The notes under the pieces were generated by a model. The model was not told the DNA's origin, ran no database searches, and worked only from the letters and a program-made list of their open reading frames with translations. Of a DNA stretch of 64,000 nucleotides, positions 15,666 through 28,100 are shown in pieces; within the stretch, counting starts at the first letter, position 1, and each line of letters starts with the position of its first letter. Both the position numbers and the translations under genes were made by a program. This DNA is from Hypomesus transpacificus (lineage: Eukaryota > Chordata > Actinopteri > Osmeriformes > Osmeridae): positions 186,001-250,000 of the forward strand of contig NW_025813709.1 of the NCBI RefSeq assembly GCF_021917145.1. The letters run 5' to 3'.

Positions 15666-17420
15666 ATGGTCAACATTGGGCTTACGAAGGTTGACGATGC
15701 CATCGCAGCAAAACATCCGGTGTGTGTGTTTCACCTTTAGATCTGCTGTCAGTGTTCCTGTCTGCAGAGGACAATGACTGTCTATGATAAATTACATAAA
15801 CTAGCAGATAGTATTCATTATGGACTTGCACGTATTCGTAACGCTAAACAAGTTGTTGTCTACGAGCAATAATTTTGTTGAACGATGGTGACATTCTAAG
15901 TTACTGGTGGTTACTGGTGAGATAGCTTGGGAGATGCCTATAACCCTCCTTAACAACATGTATGTTCTCTTCAGGGTTTACAGCAGTATGCTGCCTGCCA
16001 GTCACACGCCTTCATGAAAGGGATCGGGACCTTCATGTTAGGTGAGTTTTTTATTGATTTATTGATCAAGGTTTTAAATATATGTAGGCCTACTTGTGAA
16101 CGTCGGATTCTAACTGCTGTTTTTTTCTGTGTGCACTATTTGTATCTTGCGTTTGCATCATGAAATGTAGGGTCCGTCAGCATTGTATATGTTTCAGACG
16201 GTTAAACACCTGCCCCCCCCCCCCCCCTCTCAGGCACCGCGGGGCTGTTCCTGCTGCAGGGACTGGTTCAGAAGAAGCTTCCTTATCCCCTGCAGTGGAA
16301 CCTGCTTGTCTCTATAGGTAAGACACACCTGCATCAACTGGTAGAGCGTGGGAAAGTAAAGGATGTTTGAGTGAGCAGCCATTAGATCTGTCAAGCTGGA
16401 CACTTCATGTGAGGTTTCAAGGGACACAGTACTGATCTGACCCTGCTCCTCCTTCCTAGCCAACTAAACTTAGAACACATCAGGCCTAAACCTACTACTA
16501 TTCTAGGCCATATATAATATAGATTTGAGTTATAATGTGTAAGATAAACCATAGAAGGAAGAGAAGATATAAGCTGTGGAGTGTAAACAGTTCACTACCC
16601 CCCCCCCCCCCCCCAGGTGCCTCGTCTGTAGGGAGTTACTCTGTGACGCGCTGGGAGACGAAGCGATGCACCGACCACTGGATCCTGACTGAGAGGGGCA
16701 CGCTACCGGACACAACACCACAGAGTGAGCACACACACACTCATACACAAACATTTATACATACACACACACACATTTTGTCTGTTGTCACAACCTGTCC
16801 CAGGGTTTAGTGTAGCCGTGTAGAGGCCTGCTTCTGCTGAGTGTCTGTGGATGAAAGTTTGCTTAGCGCAGGCTAGTGAGCTAAAACAGTACAATACACA
16901 CAACACAGACACATTCACAAACAGTACATCACATATAAACAGCAGCGTACAGTGCATGGTGTATAAACAGCAGCGTACAGTGCATGGTGTATAAACAGCA
17001 GCGTACAGTCCATGGTGTATAAACAGCAGCATACAGTCCATGGTGTATAAACAGCAGCGTACAGTGCATGGTGTATAAACAGCAGCGTACAGTCCATGGT
17101 GTATAAACAGCAGCGTACAGTCCATGGTGTATAAACAGCAGCGTACAGTCCATGGTGTATAAACAGCAGCGTACAGTGCATGGTGTATAAACAGCAGCGT
17201 ACAGTCCATGGTGTATAAACAGCAGCGTACAGTCCATGGTGTATAAACAGCAGCGTACAGTCCATGGTGTATAAACAGCAGCGTACAGTGCATGGTGTCC
17301 ATGTTGGAGCTGTGATGTGAGTCTGTGTCTCTGTCAGCTGTAGCGGCCAGGCCAGAGGCCAGTGAGGCCGGGGAGGCTGCGGGGCCCAGGAAGACTCGGT
17401 ACGGGGACACGATGGAGTGA
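15666..17420 (+). CDS. tmem141: TMEM141: small two-pass membrane protein
   Basis: The model is join(15666..15719, 15975..16041, 16234..16317, 16617..16724, 17338..17420), a 131-aa product (human about 108). The N-terminus MVNIGLTKVDDAIAAKHP and the block YAACQSHAFMKG match the vertebrate family, as does KLPYPLQWNLLVSIG. Two hydrophobic segments, about residues 34-52 and 60-78, are the predicted membrane helices. The C-terminal tail (EASEAGEAAGPRKTRYGD) is longer and less conserved than in human. The exon 1 donor is the weak CCG/GTGTGT, but its position and phase fit. The cellular role of the family is essentially unknown. The start has an A at -3 (agATGG). Confidence 0.93.
16913..17300. repeat. 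28-bp minisatellite in tmem141 intron 4
   Basis: About 13 copies of gtgtataaacagcagcgtac followed by agtccatg, very homogeneous (cc/gc variants only). The long antisense Cys/Leu-rich ORFs over it (YAAVYTPWTV repeats) are artefacts of the repeat. Confidence 0.95.
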
Positions 17421-17504
17421 TGACCACGCACCACGACCGCAGCACTCAACATGAACAAACACTTTTATTTATTCTGACTTTGTTGTGGTTTCAGGATGCT
17501 CTCC

Positions 17505-17715
17505 TGACACACACAGACACACACACACAGACAGACACACACAGACACACACAGACAGACACACACAGACACACACAGACAGACACACACAGACACACAC
17601 AGACAGACACACACAGACACACACAGACAGACACACACAGACACACACAGACAGACACACACAGACACACACAGACAGACACACACAGGCACACACACAG
17701 GCACACACAGACACC
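17505..17715. repeat. (ACAC/AGAC)n microsatellite in the tmem141 3'UTR
   Basis: A compound repeat of acacacacagacagacacac, about 210 bp, lies immediately after the stop codon region. It produces six-frame ORFs of no significance. Confidence 0.9.
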
Positions 17716-17917
17716 GGCCTTACTTGCAGATACAGCTTTGTTGGAGTTCCACAAATCCGTTTGCATATTTCATGGGATTCAGATGCTAAGCTTGGGTAGA
17801 ATTTTGATGCATTAGCTGGCCTGTCGTACTGCAGATAACATGTAGTTCCAACACACACCACTAGTGGCCAGCACAGTTCTCACTTTCTTGTGTAACTATT
17901 AACAGGTTGCAGTAAAG

Positions 17918-18131
17918 CAGTGGTTCCCAGCCCTGGTCCTCAGGGACCCCCTGTCCTGCATGTTTTAGATGTTTCCCTGCTCCAACACACCTGATTCAAA
18001 TGAATGGTCATTAACAGGCTTCTGCAGAGCTGGATAACGACCCATTCATTTGAATCAGGTGTGTTGGAGCAGAGAAACATCTAAAACATGCAGGACAGGG
18101 GGTCCCTGAGGACTGGGGCAGGGACCCACTA
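17918..18131. mobile_element. hAT-type palindromic MITE (214 bp) in the tmem141 3'UTR
   Basis: The element starts CAGTGGTTCCCAGCCCTGGTC. Its two halves are long inverted repeats, sharing for example ctgattcaaatgaatgg with its complement ccattcatttgaatcag, and gttttagatgtttc with gaaacatctaaaac. Flanks cagtaaag (17910-17917) and cagtacag (18132-18139) form an 8-bp target duplication with one mismatch. This resembles a common teleost MITE. Confidence 0.88.
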
Positions 18132-18544
18132 CAGTACAGGATGTGTGAGATAAATGACGCCTTATATGAAGGTGAATGAGGGTCAGAACGATGTTTAGGA
18201 CTTGCATCACAGCCTCAGTCCAGTTTTATGATTCTGAAGATGATGGAAGGGAAACTAATCCTGAATGACAAAACGGTTTGAAATACAATTTTTTTGTCTC
18301 AACTCAGTCTAGGAGCATATTTCTGTTCTGAACGTGCTGTTTAATTCAATAAAATTAATGAATAAAACAAATTTGGAAAGTACAGGCAGTGTTTTGTTGA
18401 AGTGTGGTGTTTGTGTTTAATGGTGCTCTGATCCTACGTTCTGTACAGATTAGCACACATTATCCTTCCACTTCCACATCAGTCCTGAACCCCCAGGGGT
18501 CATCTCCTGACCGGCCCTGATGAGAGGGAGCCGAGAGGAGCTGG

Positions 18545-18745
18545 GCGATGAAACACACAGACCAGGGGAGCTCTCAGACCAGGGGAGCTCTCAGACCAGG
18601 GGGGCTCTCAGACCAGGGGAGCTCTCAGACCAGGGGAGCTCTCAGACCAGGGGAGCTCTCAGACCAGGGGAGCTCCTACACCAGGGGAGCTCTCAGACCA
18701 GGGGAGCTCTCAGACCAGGGGAGCTCCCAGACCAGGGAGACCAGA
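18545..18745. repeat. 17-bp minisatellite (caggggagctctcagac)
   Basis: About 12 copies of agaccaggggagctctc. The two + strand ORFs over it are repeat-driven. Confidence 0.9.
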
Positions 18746-19048
18746 GACACCATGCTCTGGAACCAAAAGCTTAGTTACACTTGAGTCATTTGTGAAATTG
18801 CGAGTGGTGAACTCGCAGAGTACTGACCCTGCTGTAACGTTCAGCAGGGATCGGCTGAAATGGATTAGCCCAAATTGTTCATTTCCTGTGAGCGATAAGC
18901 TTGAGATTTACTCCGTAAACAACGGCTTTCTTGTTGTGCTACATACCTTAGCGTACCAGAACCAGAGCAGCAGCTGAGGCGACAGTGAAAACACACACAC
19001 ACTCTCACACACACACACACACACACCCTCGCTTGTCCAACATGTGGA

Positions 19049-19110
19049 ACATGCCCTCACGCCTCAGGTGTGAACACCATCGGGTGTCATTCGGAGGCGT
19101 GAGGGCATGT
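19049..19110. repeat. Perfect 17-bp inverted repeat (hairpin)
   Basis: The arm acatgccctcacgcctc (19049-19065) is exactly complementary to gaggcgtgagggcatgt (19094-19110) across a 28-nt loop. The loop contains a smaller dyad (ggtgtgaacacc). Confidence 0.85.
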
Positions 19111-19827
19111 CATCGTTTGGTGGGTTCATCAGTTTGACCCTTAAAGTCAACTTAGATTCTCCACTTGTCCTTCTTTTCCAAATGACAGCATTTTAAACCC
19201 CCCCCTTCCCCTTTCCTGCATGTCCTGTCACACGTCACTTAAAAACTGCATAAAACAAAGCATGAAAATGCCAAAAAACATAAAAAATGCTGACCTGTTG
19301 TCGTCCATGTTGGAATGTTGCCACCCGTCAGAACCCCTGCTGGAACTTTCTGTGATTCCATGGCGACCCACAGATGGCTTCCTGCCTCTCTTCATCTGGT
19401 CTCCCCATCTGCTCCTATCCTAGCACACGGCTGCAGCCGTCTTGCCAAGTGAATCATGTCTGCGGGATGATACTGGATTTACGTCCAGGGTATAAACTTG
19501 ACGGTGCCGGTTTTGGCAGATTAAACAATGGAGTTCAGCGTCCAAGGATTAGCAGAGGGCACATGTTCTGTCAGGGTGGTGGTAGGGAGGGCAGGGTGGC
19601 TGAGCTGAGCCCCAGGTCTCCTGGCAGCGATGCTTGTTTACCTGGCTGATCCTGGACTGCTCAGAGGGAGATATACGTGTCTAAATCCCCTGTAAACCAC
19701 CTGCTCACCTCCTCAGAGTTCAAGATCCTCTGCGAAGGGTGTCACTGCCAGCCCAAACCCTGGGACCCACATGACCCTGGGGCCCACATGACCCTGGGGC
19801 CCACATGACCCTGGGGGGGTCCAAAGC

Positions 19828-19905
19828 AACAAACAGGGATTTGAACCTGCAACCTTTTCATCTACAGTCAAAGCCCTAACCACTGGGCTTACACTTGGGC
19901 ACCAA
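19828..19905 (-). repeat. tRNA-derived SINE
   Basis: On the minus strand, TAAGCCCAGTGGTTAGGGC (A-box region) is followed about 30 nt later by GCAGGTTCAAATCCC (B-box). Confidence 0.7.
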
Positions 19906-21590
19906 ACTGTCAAACCAAACTCAATATTTTTTCTAGCTCTAAATCATCTCTCTCCCCCCCCCCCCCCCCCCCCTGCTTACCCCCACACCCCCACCCTTCT
20001 CTCTCAATCTTAGTTCTGCACCTTCTCTCTCTCTCTCCCTCACATACTCTCTATGTCTCTCACCCCTCTCTCTGTCTCACTGTCATACACACTTCCTCTC
20101 TCCCTCACACACACACACACTATCTCTCTCTCTCTCACCCACTGAAGAGCCGTTCAGATTACTGTGAGAGCGTTGAAGATCTGAGTGCTTGAGGGTCTTC
20201 TCCTCAGTAGACTGCATGACCCAGCTCTCCAATCGTTTGTCACGTGCAGTGATATTGCTGAAGGGAGAGACAGAGTAGGAGACAGGGAGGGAAGAGATTG
20301 TGGAGTGTGTGTATCTGTGTACGTGTGTGTGTGTGTGTGTGAGCATGTGTGTGTACGTGTACGTGTGTGTGTGTATTGCCGGGGGCTGGGTTGTGGGAGC
20401 AATGAGCAGCGTATGGTTGTAATAACTTAGATAAACAAGCCAGAGGATCAGTCACTCAGCACACGCATGGCCTGGCTCGCCTCACTATGGATCTGTGCTG
20501 CTGTGTGTGTACGTGTGTGTGTGTGTGTACGTGTGGGTGTGCGTGACAGGGATAGACAGCGGAGAGGAAAGAGGGAGGGAGGCAAATCAAGGATTGAGGA
20601 CTCAATTGTCCATCAAGCCAACGATTGGTGAGACCTGCCCACACTGAACCATGCTCTCACTTCCCTCTATCTCACTCTCTCTTTCTCTCACTCTCTCTTT
20701 CTCTCTATCACTTCCCCTCTATCTCCCACTCTCTCTTTCTCTCTCTCTCCCTCTGTCTCTCACTCTGAAAGACCAGAAAGGCCTGTGTGTTTAATGCAGC
20801 TGGCTTCTTTACAGTGGCGATCAATAGCAGCTAGTCCTCGGGCTGTGTTTGAACGCTGTTTTCACTAATGACTGGTGCTGTGTGTTAATTGTTTTCACAA
20901 AGGGAGGGGCTACAGGATGGCACTTGTTATGCAAGGTTGATACAAGGGCACAGGGTTCATAAACGCGTTTGTATGTGGCGCTTCATGACAGAGCGTTAGG
21001 TAACGGCGGTTTGACTGAGAAACCCCTGAAGCGACGTTAACGTTAGCCAGCTAAATGCTGAGTTATTCGTGACGGTGTAACGGGGAGGAAATCCACCCAC
21101 ATAGACTCAGTGACAGGATTTTAGGATAAATATTCTACTACCGATATAAAATCAGATAAGATGTGCAGCTGCTCCCATGTTTTTTAAAACTAGAAATGAA
21201 GACAGAATGACAAAATGTCAACATTGTTATTTCATGATCGTCGTTTTGGGTAAAAGCGTTTGCTAAATGAATATGTGAACGTGCAGACTCGGCTCCAGAA
21301 CGAATCAAATGGGTGGATTTTTTTTCACAAGGGGGGCACGCTTTTACAAAGCATGTGTGAGAGTCAAAATAAGAGCAGACCTGCATATTCTGCAGAAAAG
21401 TATAGCCATCTTGATGTGTAATTTATAACCAATGCCAGTATTTCTTATTTATACTTTAACAAAATTATTTTTTGAGGGGGCATAGAATTCCATTTAGCCG
21501 ACCCTGTGAAAGTGTGATGAGTGATTGAGCTACAAGTGAACCCGCAGCTATCCCAAACATTCTTATAATTTTTCCTGAAGGCGGGGAAGG

Positions 21591-22013
21591 ATCCTGGGGG
21601 GAATAACGTCCGCTGCTTCATGAATAACAAAAGCGCAAAACTCAAACTTCAGCCTCTCGCCAGGTCCTACCAATGAGCGCGCCGCACTTCCCACCGTGAC
21701 CAATGGCAGCGTCGCTGAACATGGCTGCGCAGGCGTGTGAAGGGCGCTCCTGTTGAACGTCTCCAGGTTATTGTGCTGCTGGACGGAGGAGTTGGGGAGA
21801 GAGCAAGAGTTTCGGGGAGGGAAACCTGACAACGGAAGAAAATACTTTATACGATAGGTTTGTCACACTGAAGTAAATCATATACTCATATTATCAGTAA
21901 TTCTGAGTTGTTGTTTATGGGATTTATCAAGGACACGGTCTATCTTGACGCGGTTTGTGGTGCCGGAGTCTAGCGTTACTTGTTACCTTTCACGGAAAGC
22001 GACTGATAACTTC
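21591..22013 (+). promoter_or_regulatory. sapcd2 promoter and 5' leader region
   Basis: Two CCAAT boxes in the same orientation (taccaatgag near 21669 and gaccaatggc near 21699), a GC-rich patch and an NRF1-like ctgcgcaggcg near 21724 lie upstream of the sapcd2 coding exon. A short uORF starts at the ATG near 21720. The assignment rests on motifs and position. Confidence 0.5.
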
Positions 22014-22124
22014 ATGGCTTTGACAGTGACGGACCAAAGCAGCAAATTAAACGGACCATCGACAATTTACAGTAGGATTTGCACACGGAGAGAAGTCCAA
22101 CACGGCAAAAGGAACACCGGTACG

Positions 22125-25100
22125 ATGCAACCTAAGGACACGGAATACTCCACGGACGGTTTGCCCAAAGCGTTTCTACACAGTTTGCGGACACTGTTTG
22201 ACATACTGGACGATGGGAAAAGAGGCTTTGTGCACATCTCAGAGATTGAGAGCCGATGGCAGGGAGCGGACACGCGGGACTTGCCCGGCGGGGTCCTGGA
22301 GTGCTTGAGGCGGGTTACACCACCTCACGGTTGCCTGACGTTTGAGCGCTTCGTGGCGGGGCTCAGGTACTCGATGCTCAACCCGGACAACCGCCACGTG
22401 AAGGCCCAGGCTGCTGTGCTCCCGCAACAGGCGCATCCACATCCTAAACAGCATCTGGTACCGCCGCAGAAACCAGCGCCTCTCTCATCGTGCAGCGTAG
22501 CGACACGGACCGAAAACAAAGTTCGTCCACTTGGTCCAAGCAACGGGATCAATATACAGCACCGCGCAACGTCTCTTCAGAGCCGGTCCAGACACGAGGA
22601 CGGCGGGACCGGATACCCCACAGGTGGTCCCACGCGATACAACAATGTGGGTTTTGAGAGAACCGGTAGAAGTTTAGAACGGACTCCCATCGTGCCTGAA
22701 AGCGGGATATACCGAACGGAGTCGGTTTGTGTTGGGAAACAGGCACACGCGCAGCAGTGCAGTGTCCGCTCCATAGAGTCCCTCGCGCTCGAGGCTCCAC
22801 AGCTCCAAAAACCATGTAAGTTGATCTTCACTCGTGAGCGCGTTCGCCGTCTTATCAGATCTATCAAAACAGGGCCTGTATTCATGTGAGGGAATTTTAT
22901 TTCACATTTGGAACGCGGTTCTCTAATATGACCAAATGTATGTGACAGTCATCGATATTCAGGACTGACCTACTAACCTCGCGGACGAGTGGATGTGAGA
23001 AGGGGGCTGACTTAATTCGGTGTTTTTTTCAGTTCGTTATCAGGCGGTAGTTAAAACAAGAGTGTTCTGTTACGACGGTGGAGCTCACATCTCCGGTAAT
23101 CAGATCAGCTGGGTTACAGGCGGGTCAACACGAGCTGCTGTCCGAGCACACGTCACAAACACATATACACACACCACACGCAGACAAACAAACATCGAAA
23201 ACACTGTACACGCACAGAAACATGCTCACACACAGATACACAAACAGACTCACACATTCAAACACAACAGAATCAGAATGGGATTTATTCGCCATGAAAG
23301 TTTGCACAGGCACGGAATTTGCTTTGGCAGAAAGGTGCATACAGTTAAAACATATAGGAACCTTAAATTTAAATATGTGGACTATCTAGACTAAGGGTAC
23401 ATAAACTAGCAATACTAAATGGAGTTAGAATAAAAATAACATACAATATAAGTTACCATAATTTACAAAATACAAAACATACAAATATTACAAAAAAATA
23501 CAAATCTACAAGATACAGTTTTGTAAAGCAGTGCAAAATGAAATGTGTTGAGCAGGAAGTCATTAAAGTCAGTGTGGACCCTTGGCCTTGTTGAAGAGGC
23601 CAACAACATGTGTGTGTTCCTAGCGCTCTCTGCCCAGGTGAGAAGCCCTCCCTCCCTCCCGGGGGGGAAGCTGGGGACCACATGCTACATGAAAGTAGCA
23701 TCTGTCACCCCCCCCCCCCCCCCCCCCAGACTCACCAGAGACGGTACTAATGGTGAGGCTAACAGTGACCAGCCGGTCATGACATCAGAGCCCTGATGGG
23801 CCGGTCATGACATCAGAACCCTGATGGGCCGGTCATGACATCACAGCCCTGATGGGCCGGTCATGACATCAGAGCCCTGATAGGCTGGTCATGACATGAG
23901 AGTCCTGATAGGCTGGTCATGACATCAGAGCCCTGATAGGCTGGTCATGACATGAGTCCTGATAGGCTGGTCATGACATCAGAGCCCTGATAGGCTGGTC
24001 ATGACATGAGAGTCCTGATAGGCTGGTCATGACATCAGAGCCCTGATAGGCCGGTCATGACATCAGAGCCCTGATGGGCCAGTCATGACATCACAGCCCT
24101 GATGGGCCGGTCATGACATCAGAGTCCTGATAGGCCAGTCATGACATCAGAGTCCTGATAGGCTGGTCATGACATCAGAGCCTGATGGGGCTTGCTGCTA
24201 AATTACTCAGCTCCAACCAAGGGTGTCTAATTGAATAATTGACCTCTTTCAAAACAGTGGGTTTGTGTGGGCCTGTTGGTGTATGTGGGCTTGTGCCTGC
24301 GAGCGAGTGTGTGTGTGTGTGTGCACATGACAGCACGAGAGCAGTGACAGTGGGTCCAGGTCACGTGACCAGAAGCGTGGTGGTGGCATGTTCCTCTGAG
24401 GTAGGGAGGCAGGTGAGGGGGAGGAGATGTCTGTAGTTCTAATAGTCCTGCTACTGAAGGGAGGGGAGGGGGGGGGGGAGGGTGTGTTTAGTGTGGGACA
24501 GAGCAGGTGTGTGTATGACAGGTGACGAGTGTGTGTGTGTGTGTGTGTGTGACGGGAGTGAGGACCTGTCACAGCGTGCAGATCTGACTGTTGCTGTGAG
24601 GTGAGAGGAACGTGCCTCAGGGTTAGGCTTCTGCCTGTGAGGTGAGAGGAACGTGCCTCAGGGTTAGGCTTCTGCCTGTGCCGGAACACAGGTATGCATA
24701 GACACACTAAGACACATACACAAACACACACAATCTCTTTCTGTCTCTTAGTCACCTTCCTGTCCCCTCTCCCCCCCGCCCTGTCATTGTGTCATGTCTT
24801 CACGGTGAGCTCACCCACACAAAGACATTCTTCTTCTGCCGTTAGTGCTGAAGGCACCATGACCTCACCTGCAGACAGGAGAACTATAACCCCCCAGTAG
24901 AACAGCCTGGCATGGAGCCAAGGACCTAGACCACAGCTCCATATAATCAGGCTGTTTTTGTTTGAGGTCCGTTTAGAGACTAGCTCCCTCCTGTGGTTGG
25001 TGTTGTTACTGCTACTGGGTGTTACCATGGGGAAGGAGAGGGCTTCTGACTTGTTTTATTTAACTTTTTGGTGAAAATTACTTTTTAAAGAGGAGAGAGG

Positions 25101-28100
25101 AAAACAGAGAAGCCTAAAACAGAGTAAAGCAGAGGAGAGAAGAGTACAGTAGTACTCATCAATGATGCAAACATTTTGTCACCCCTTTTTTCAAAAACAT
25201 GTTTGAATAAAAAATATTAAAAAAAAAATATATACAGTGAAAGGAGAGCAGAGAAGAGGAGGGGAGGGGTGAACAGACCCTAACCTGAACCTCACCCTAA
25301 CCTGAACCTCACCCTAACCCCTAACCTGAACCTCACCCTAACCTGAACCTCACCCTAACCCCTAACCTGAACCTCACCCTAACCTGAACCTCACCCTAAC
25401 TTGAACTACACCTCCAGCAAGACTCACGCAAGAGAGGCCGGAAATCAGGAAGGGATCTGTGCTCTGATCACTGCATCCTCTTCTCTCATTGGTTTAGGTG
25501 TAGCGGAGGCGGGGCTGCCAAGATCTCAGAGCGAATCAGCAACAGGATTCACCGGCTCCAGACGACATGGGCGGAGCCGGGACGAGCCGAGACGTCACAC
25601 CATCTCCAACGGAGTCGACTATGGACTGGTACACACACACACACACCCTCACACACACACACACACATATGACTTTGTGATGTTTGCGTAAAGGTCCACT
25701 TTGACACCATCTTTAGTGGAGGAATTGTATATGCAAGCGTAGTAAAGGAGGGTTTTCAGTCATAGATAAGAACAACTTCAAACTAGAAAGGTCTAGCTCT
25801 CTCTCTATTATCTCTCTTTCTATTCGCTCAGTCTCTTTTTCAACTGGCCAGCATCCAACATTCTCTACTCCCCATTCAAGCCCCCTCCCCCCCTCCCTCC
25901 CTCCCCTCCTCCGCCCCCGTCTCTCTCTGTGCTTCCCTGGTCCAACCCCCTCTAACTCCCTCTCTCTCCCCCAGCCTCACATTTCTAATTTTCCTGTGAG
26001 CCTGCTAACTTCCTCCCCCCATCTCTCTCCAGCTTTCTCTCTCTCTCTCCAGCTTTCTCTCTCTAGCTCTCTCTCTCCTTCACACTATTTCCTCCCACTC
26101 CCTCTCTCCGTCTGAACCAGTAGAGGGACCAGCCTCCCTCCCCCTCCCTCCCCCCTTCCTCCCACCTCCCCCGGGCCTCTAGTCCTCATGGTGTTGAGCC
26201 GGGTCGGGCCCAGGGGTGTGGGCCTGGAAGCAGGGGGCTCGCCTGACCGGCCCGGCCCAGCCTGGTCTGCAGTGTGGGCAGCCTACACCACTGTCTTCGT
26301 CCCTCTCAGCAGCAGTCTGTACAGCAGCAAGGCACTCCAGTTTTTCCTCTGGGTGAGTTGGGACAAAAGATTCTTTTGGACTGTTGTCAGATGGGCGATT
26401 GGTGAGACAGTGTCCTGGACTGGTCTGTGAGGGGTTAACATTGTGTTTACCTTCTGCTTGATGGGTCTGTTTGGGTCCCTGTTTAACTGTGGGGACAGGG
26501 GAAGAGACCAGAGACTTTACGATGCAAGGTGGAATATTTGGACGGTTTTGTGTTATGTTCTGATTCTGTTTTTGGTCTGTGCCAGTTAGATCTCATATCT
26601 CTAGCTGGGGTGCTGTAGTGTGCTAGCTGGGGTGCTGTAGTGTGCTAGCTGGGGTGCTGTAGTGTGCTAGCTGGGGTGCTGTAGTGTGCTAGCTGGGGTG
26701 CTGTAGTGTGCTAGCTGGGGTGCTGTAGTGTGCTAACTGGGGTGCTGTAGTGTGCTAACTGGGGTGCTGTAGTGTGCTAGTTATCAGTGGATGTGTCCTG
26801 AGGCCTTGTTAGGGCATGTGTTTGTGGTATTGATGAACTGAGAGGGCTGCTTGTGTGTTTGTGTTATTGATGAACTGATAAACAGGCTGCTTGTGTCCCA
26901 TCATGGTTTTGTTCTCGGGTGCCTGGCCAGAGAGAGGAGCGGGGGGGTTGGAGGCCTTCACACCCAGCTATGATGCCACACCCCCCTCACCGCCCCCCCC
27001 CCCTCACCCCTCGTTTGTTCCACACTCTTGTTACCTTCATCACTGTTGTATGATTTAGTTTCCCTGTTCTGTGCCCCCCATTACTGTTTTGTAAAAGTGG
27101 ATCTTCCTGTGGGACCACTTCCACTCTAACAGCCAGTCTGACTATGGGTCAGGCATTATCCCAGTCTCCCCCTCTCTCCCTCTCTCTCTGTTCTCTCTCA
27201 TTCTCTTTCACCCCCCCCCTCTCTCCCTCTCTCTCTGTTCTCTCTCATTCTCGTTCACCCCTCCCTCTCTCCCTCTCAATGTGTGTTCTCTCCCGTTCTC
27301 TTTCACTCTCTCTTTTTCCCTCTCCACCCATTGTGGAGCTGGTGAAGGGGGGGTGTTTAGCATGCACTGGGGAGAGGGGGAGAGGGGGGGGAGGGGGGGA
27401 GGGATGGGAGAGGTCAGCTCCAGCCCTCCCCAGCTCACACACACCATCAGCACAGACACAAGTTTAGCTGATTCTCTGCTGCGCTGTAGAAGCACGCACA
27501 GGCCCCAAATGGAGAGGGAGAGGAAGGAAGGGAGGTAGGGCTAGAAAGGAGAGGGAGGGTGGGAGAGGAGAGAAGGAGAGGGAGAGGGGGTTTGTTGTAC
27601 CAGACCAGGTGGCTGGAGGCCAGGAACGCTGCCTGTTGTCGATGGCGTTGCCGTAGCGGAGCGCCGTGGGGACAGCATGGTTGCCGTGGGGACAGCCTGG
27701 TCAGCAGAACATCGCAGGGTAGCAGAGGCCTGCGGTTTACCCTGCTCCTCCCTGAGGTCACCATGACAACAGGCCTGGACACTCCTCCAAACAGAGGGGG
27801 GAGGAGGGGAGGGAGAGAGAGAGCAGGAGGAGAAAGGGAGGGCAGGAGGAGGAGTGGAAAGAGAGGGAGGGAGGGGAGGGGACATTGTCTCTGGGGACAA
27901 AAGGGGACTGCCACAGATGCTGTGTGAAAAGATGTGTTGTACGTAGCTGAGGACCAAACAATACAGACATGAAACAGACAACATGAATGTAGGATATGTG
28001 TGTTTGTGTCAGATAGACAGTTTGTACAGAGAGACTGTGAGTGTGGACAGAGAGAGAGAAACTGTGTGGGTGTGTGTGTGTAGCTGAGCCTGTGTGTGTG

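Larger units (their letters stand above)
17421..18380 (+). other. tmem141 3'UTR with poly(A) signals
   Basis: AATAAA occurs at 18348-18353 and 18361-18366. If the transcript runs that far, the UTR includes the compound microsatellite and the MITE, so the RNA could form a long hairpin. Confidence 0.55.
18746..21590. other. Intergenic region between tmem141 and sapcd2
   Basis: No supported exon. It contains a 17-bp perfect inverted repeat (19049-19110), an 18-bp repeat (ggcccacatgaccctggg near 19770), a minus-strand tRNA-like SINE (19828-19905), CT/CA-rich tracts (19955-20130, 20640-20765) and TG-rich tracts (20300-20540). Confidence 0.7.
22816..25497. other. sapcd2 intron 1
   Basis: It contains CA repeats near 23150-23260, a poly(C) tract (23709-23727), the 28-bp minisatellite at 23774-24190, a 42-bp direct duplication near 24594-24678 and an aacctgaacctcaccct repeat (25275-25405). 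The pyrimidine tract plus AG near 23031 looks like an acceptor, but the sequence after it hits a stop within a few codons in the required phase. Confidence 0.75.

Noticed and set aside
16703-17458. Cys-rich antisense ORFs (YAAVYTPWTV repeats) in the tmem141 intron
   Set aside because: They come from a 28-bp minisatellite; frame-independent openness marks them as artefacts.
21945-22889. 314-codon ORF as the sapcd2 start
   Set aside because: The first codon at 21945 is TTG, not ATG, and the frame runs past a clear donor at 22816. The start is at 22125 (or 22014) and the exon ends at 22815.
23020-23394. An extra sapcd2 exon after the acceptor-like ttttttcag near 23031
   Set aside because: In the phase required by exon 1 it hits a stop within five codons, and exon 2 at 25498 joins in phase with conserved sequence.
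25275-25405. Telomere-like repeats (ccctaaccc), also 42365-42905 (ctaaccctg)
   Set aside because: The unit is 17-24 bp (or 21 bp) and only contains a fragment resembling TTAGGG. It is not an interstitial telomere.
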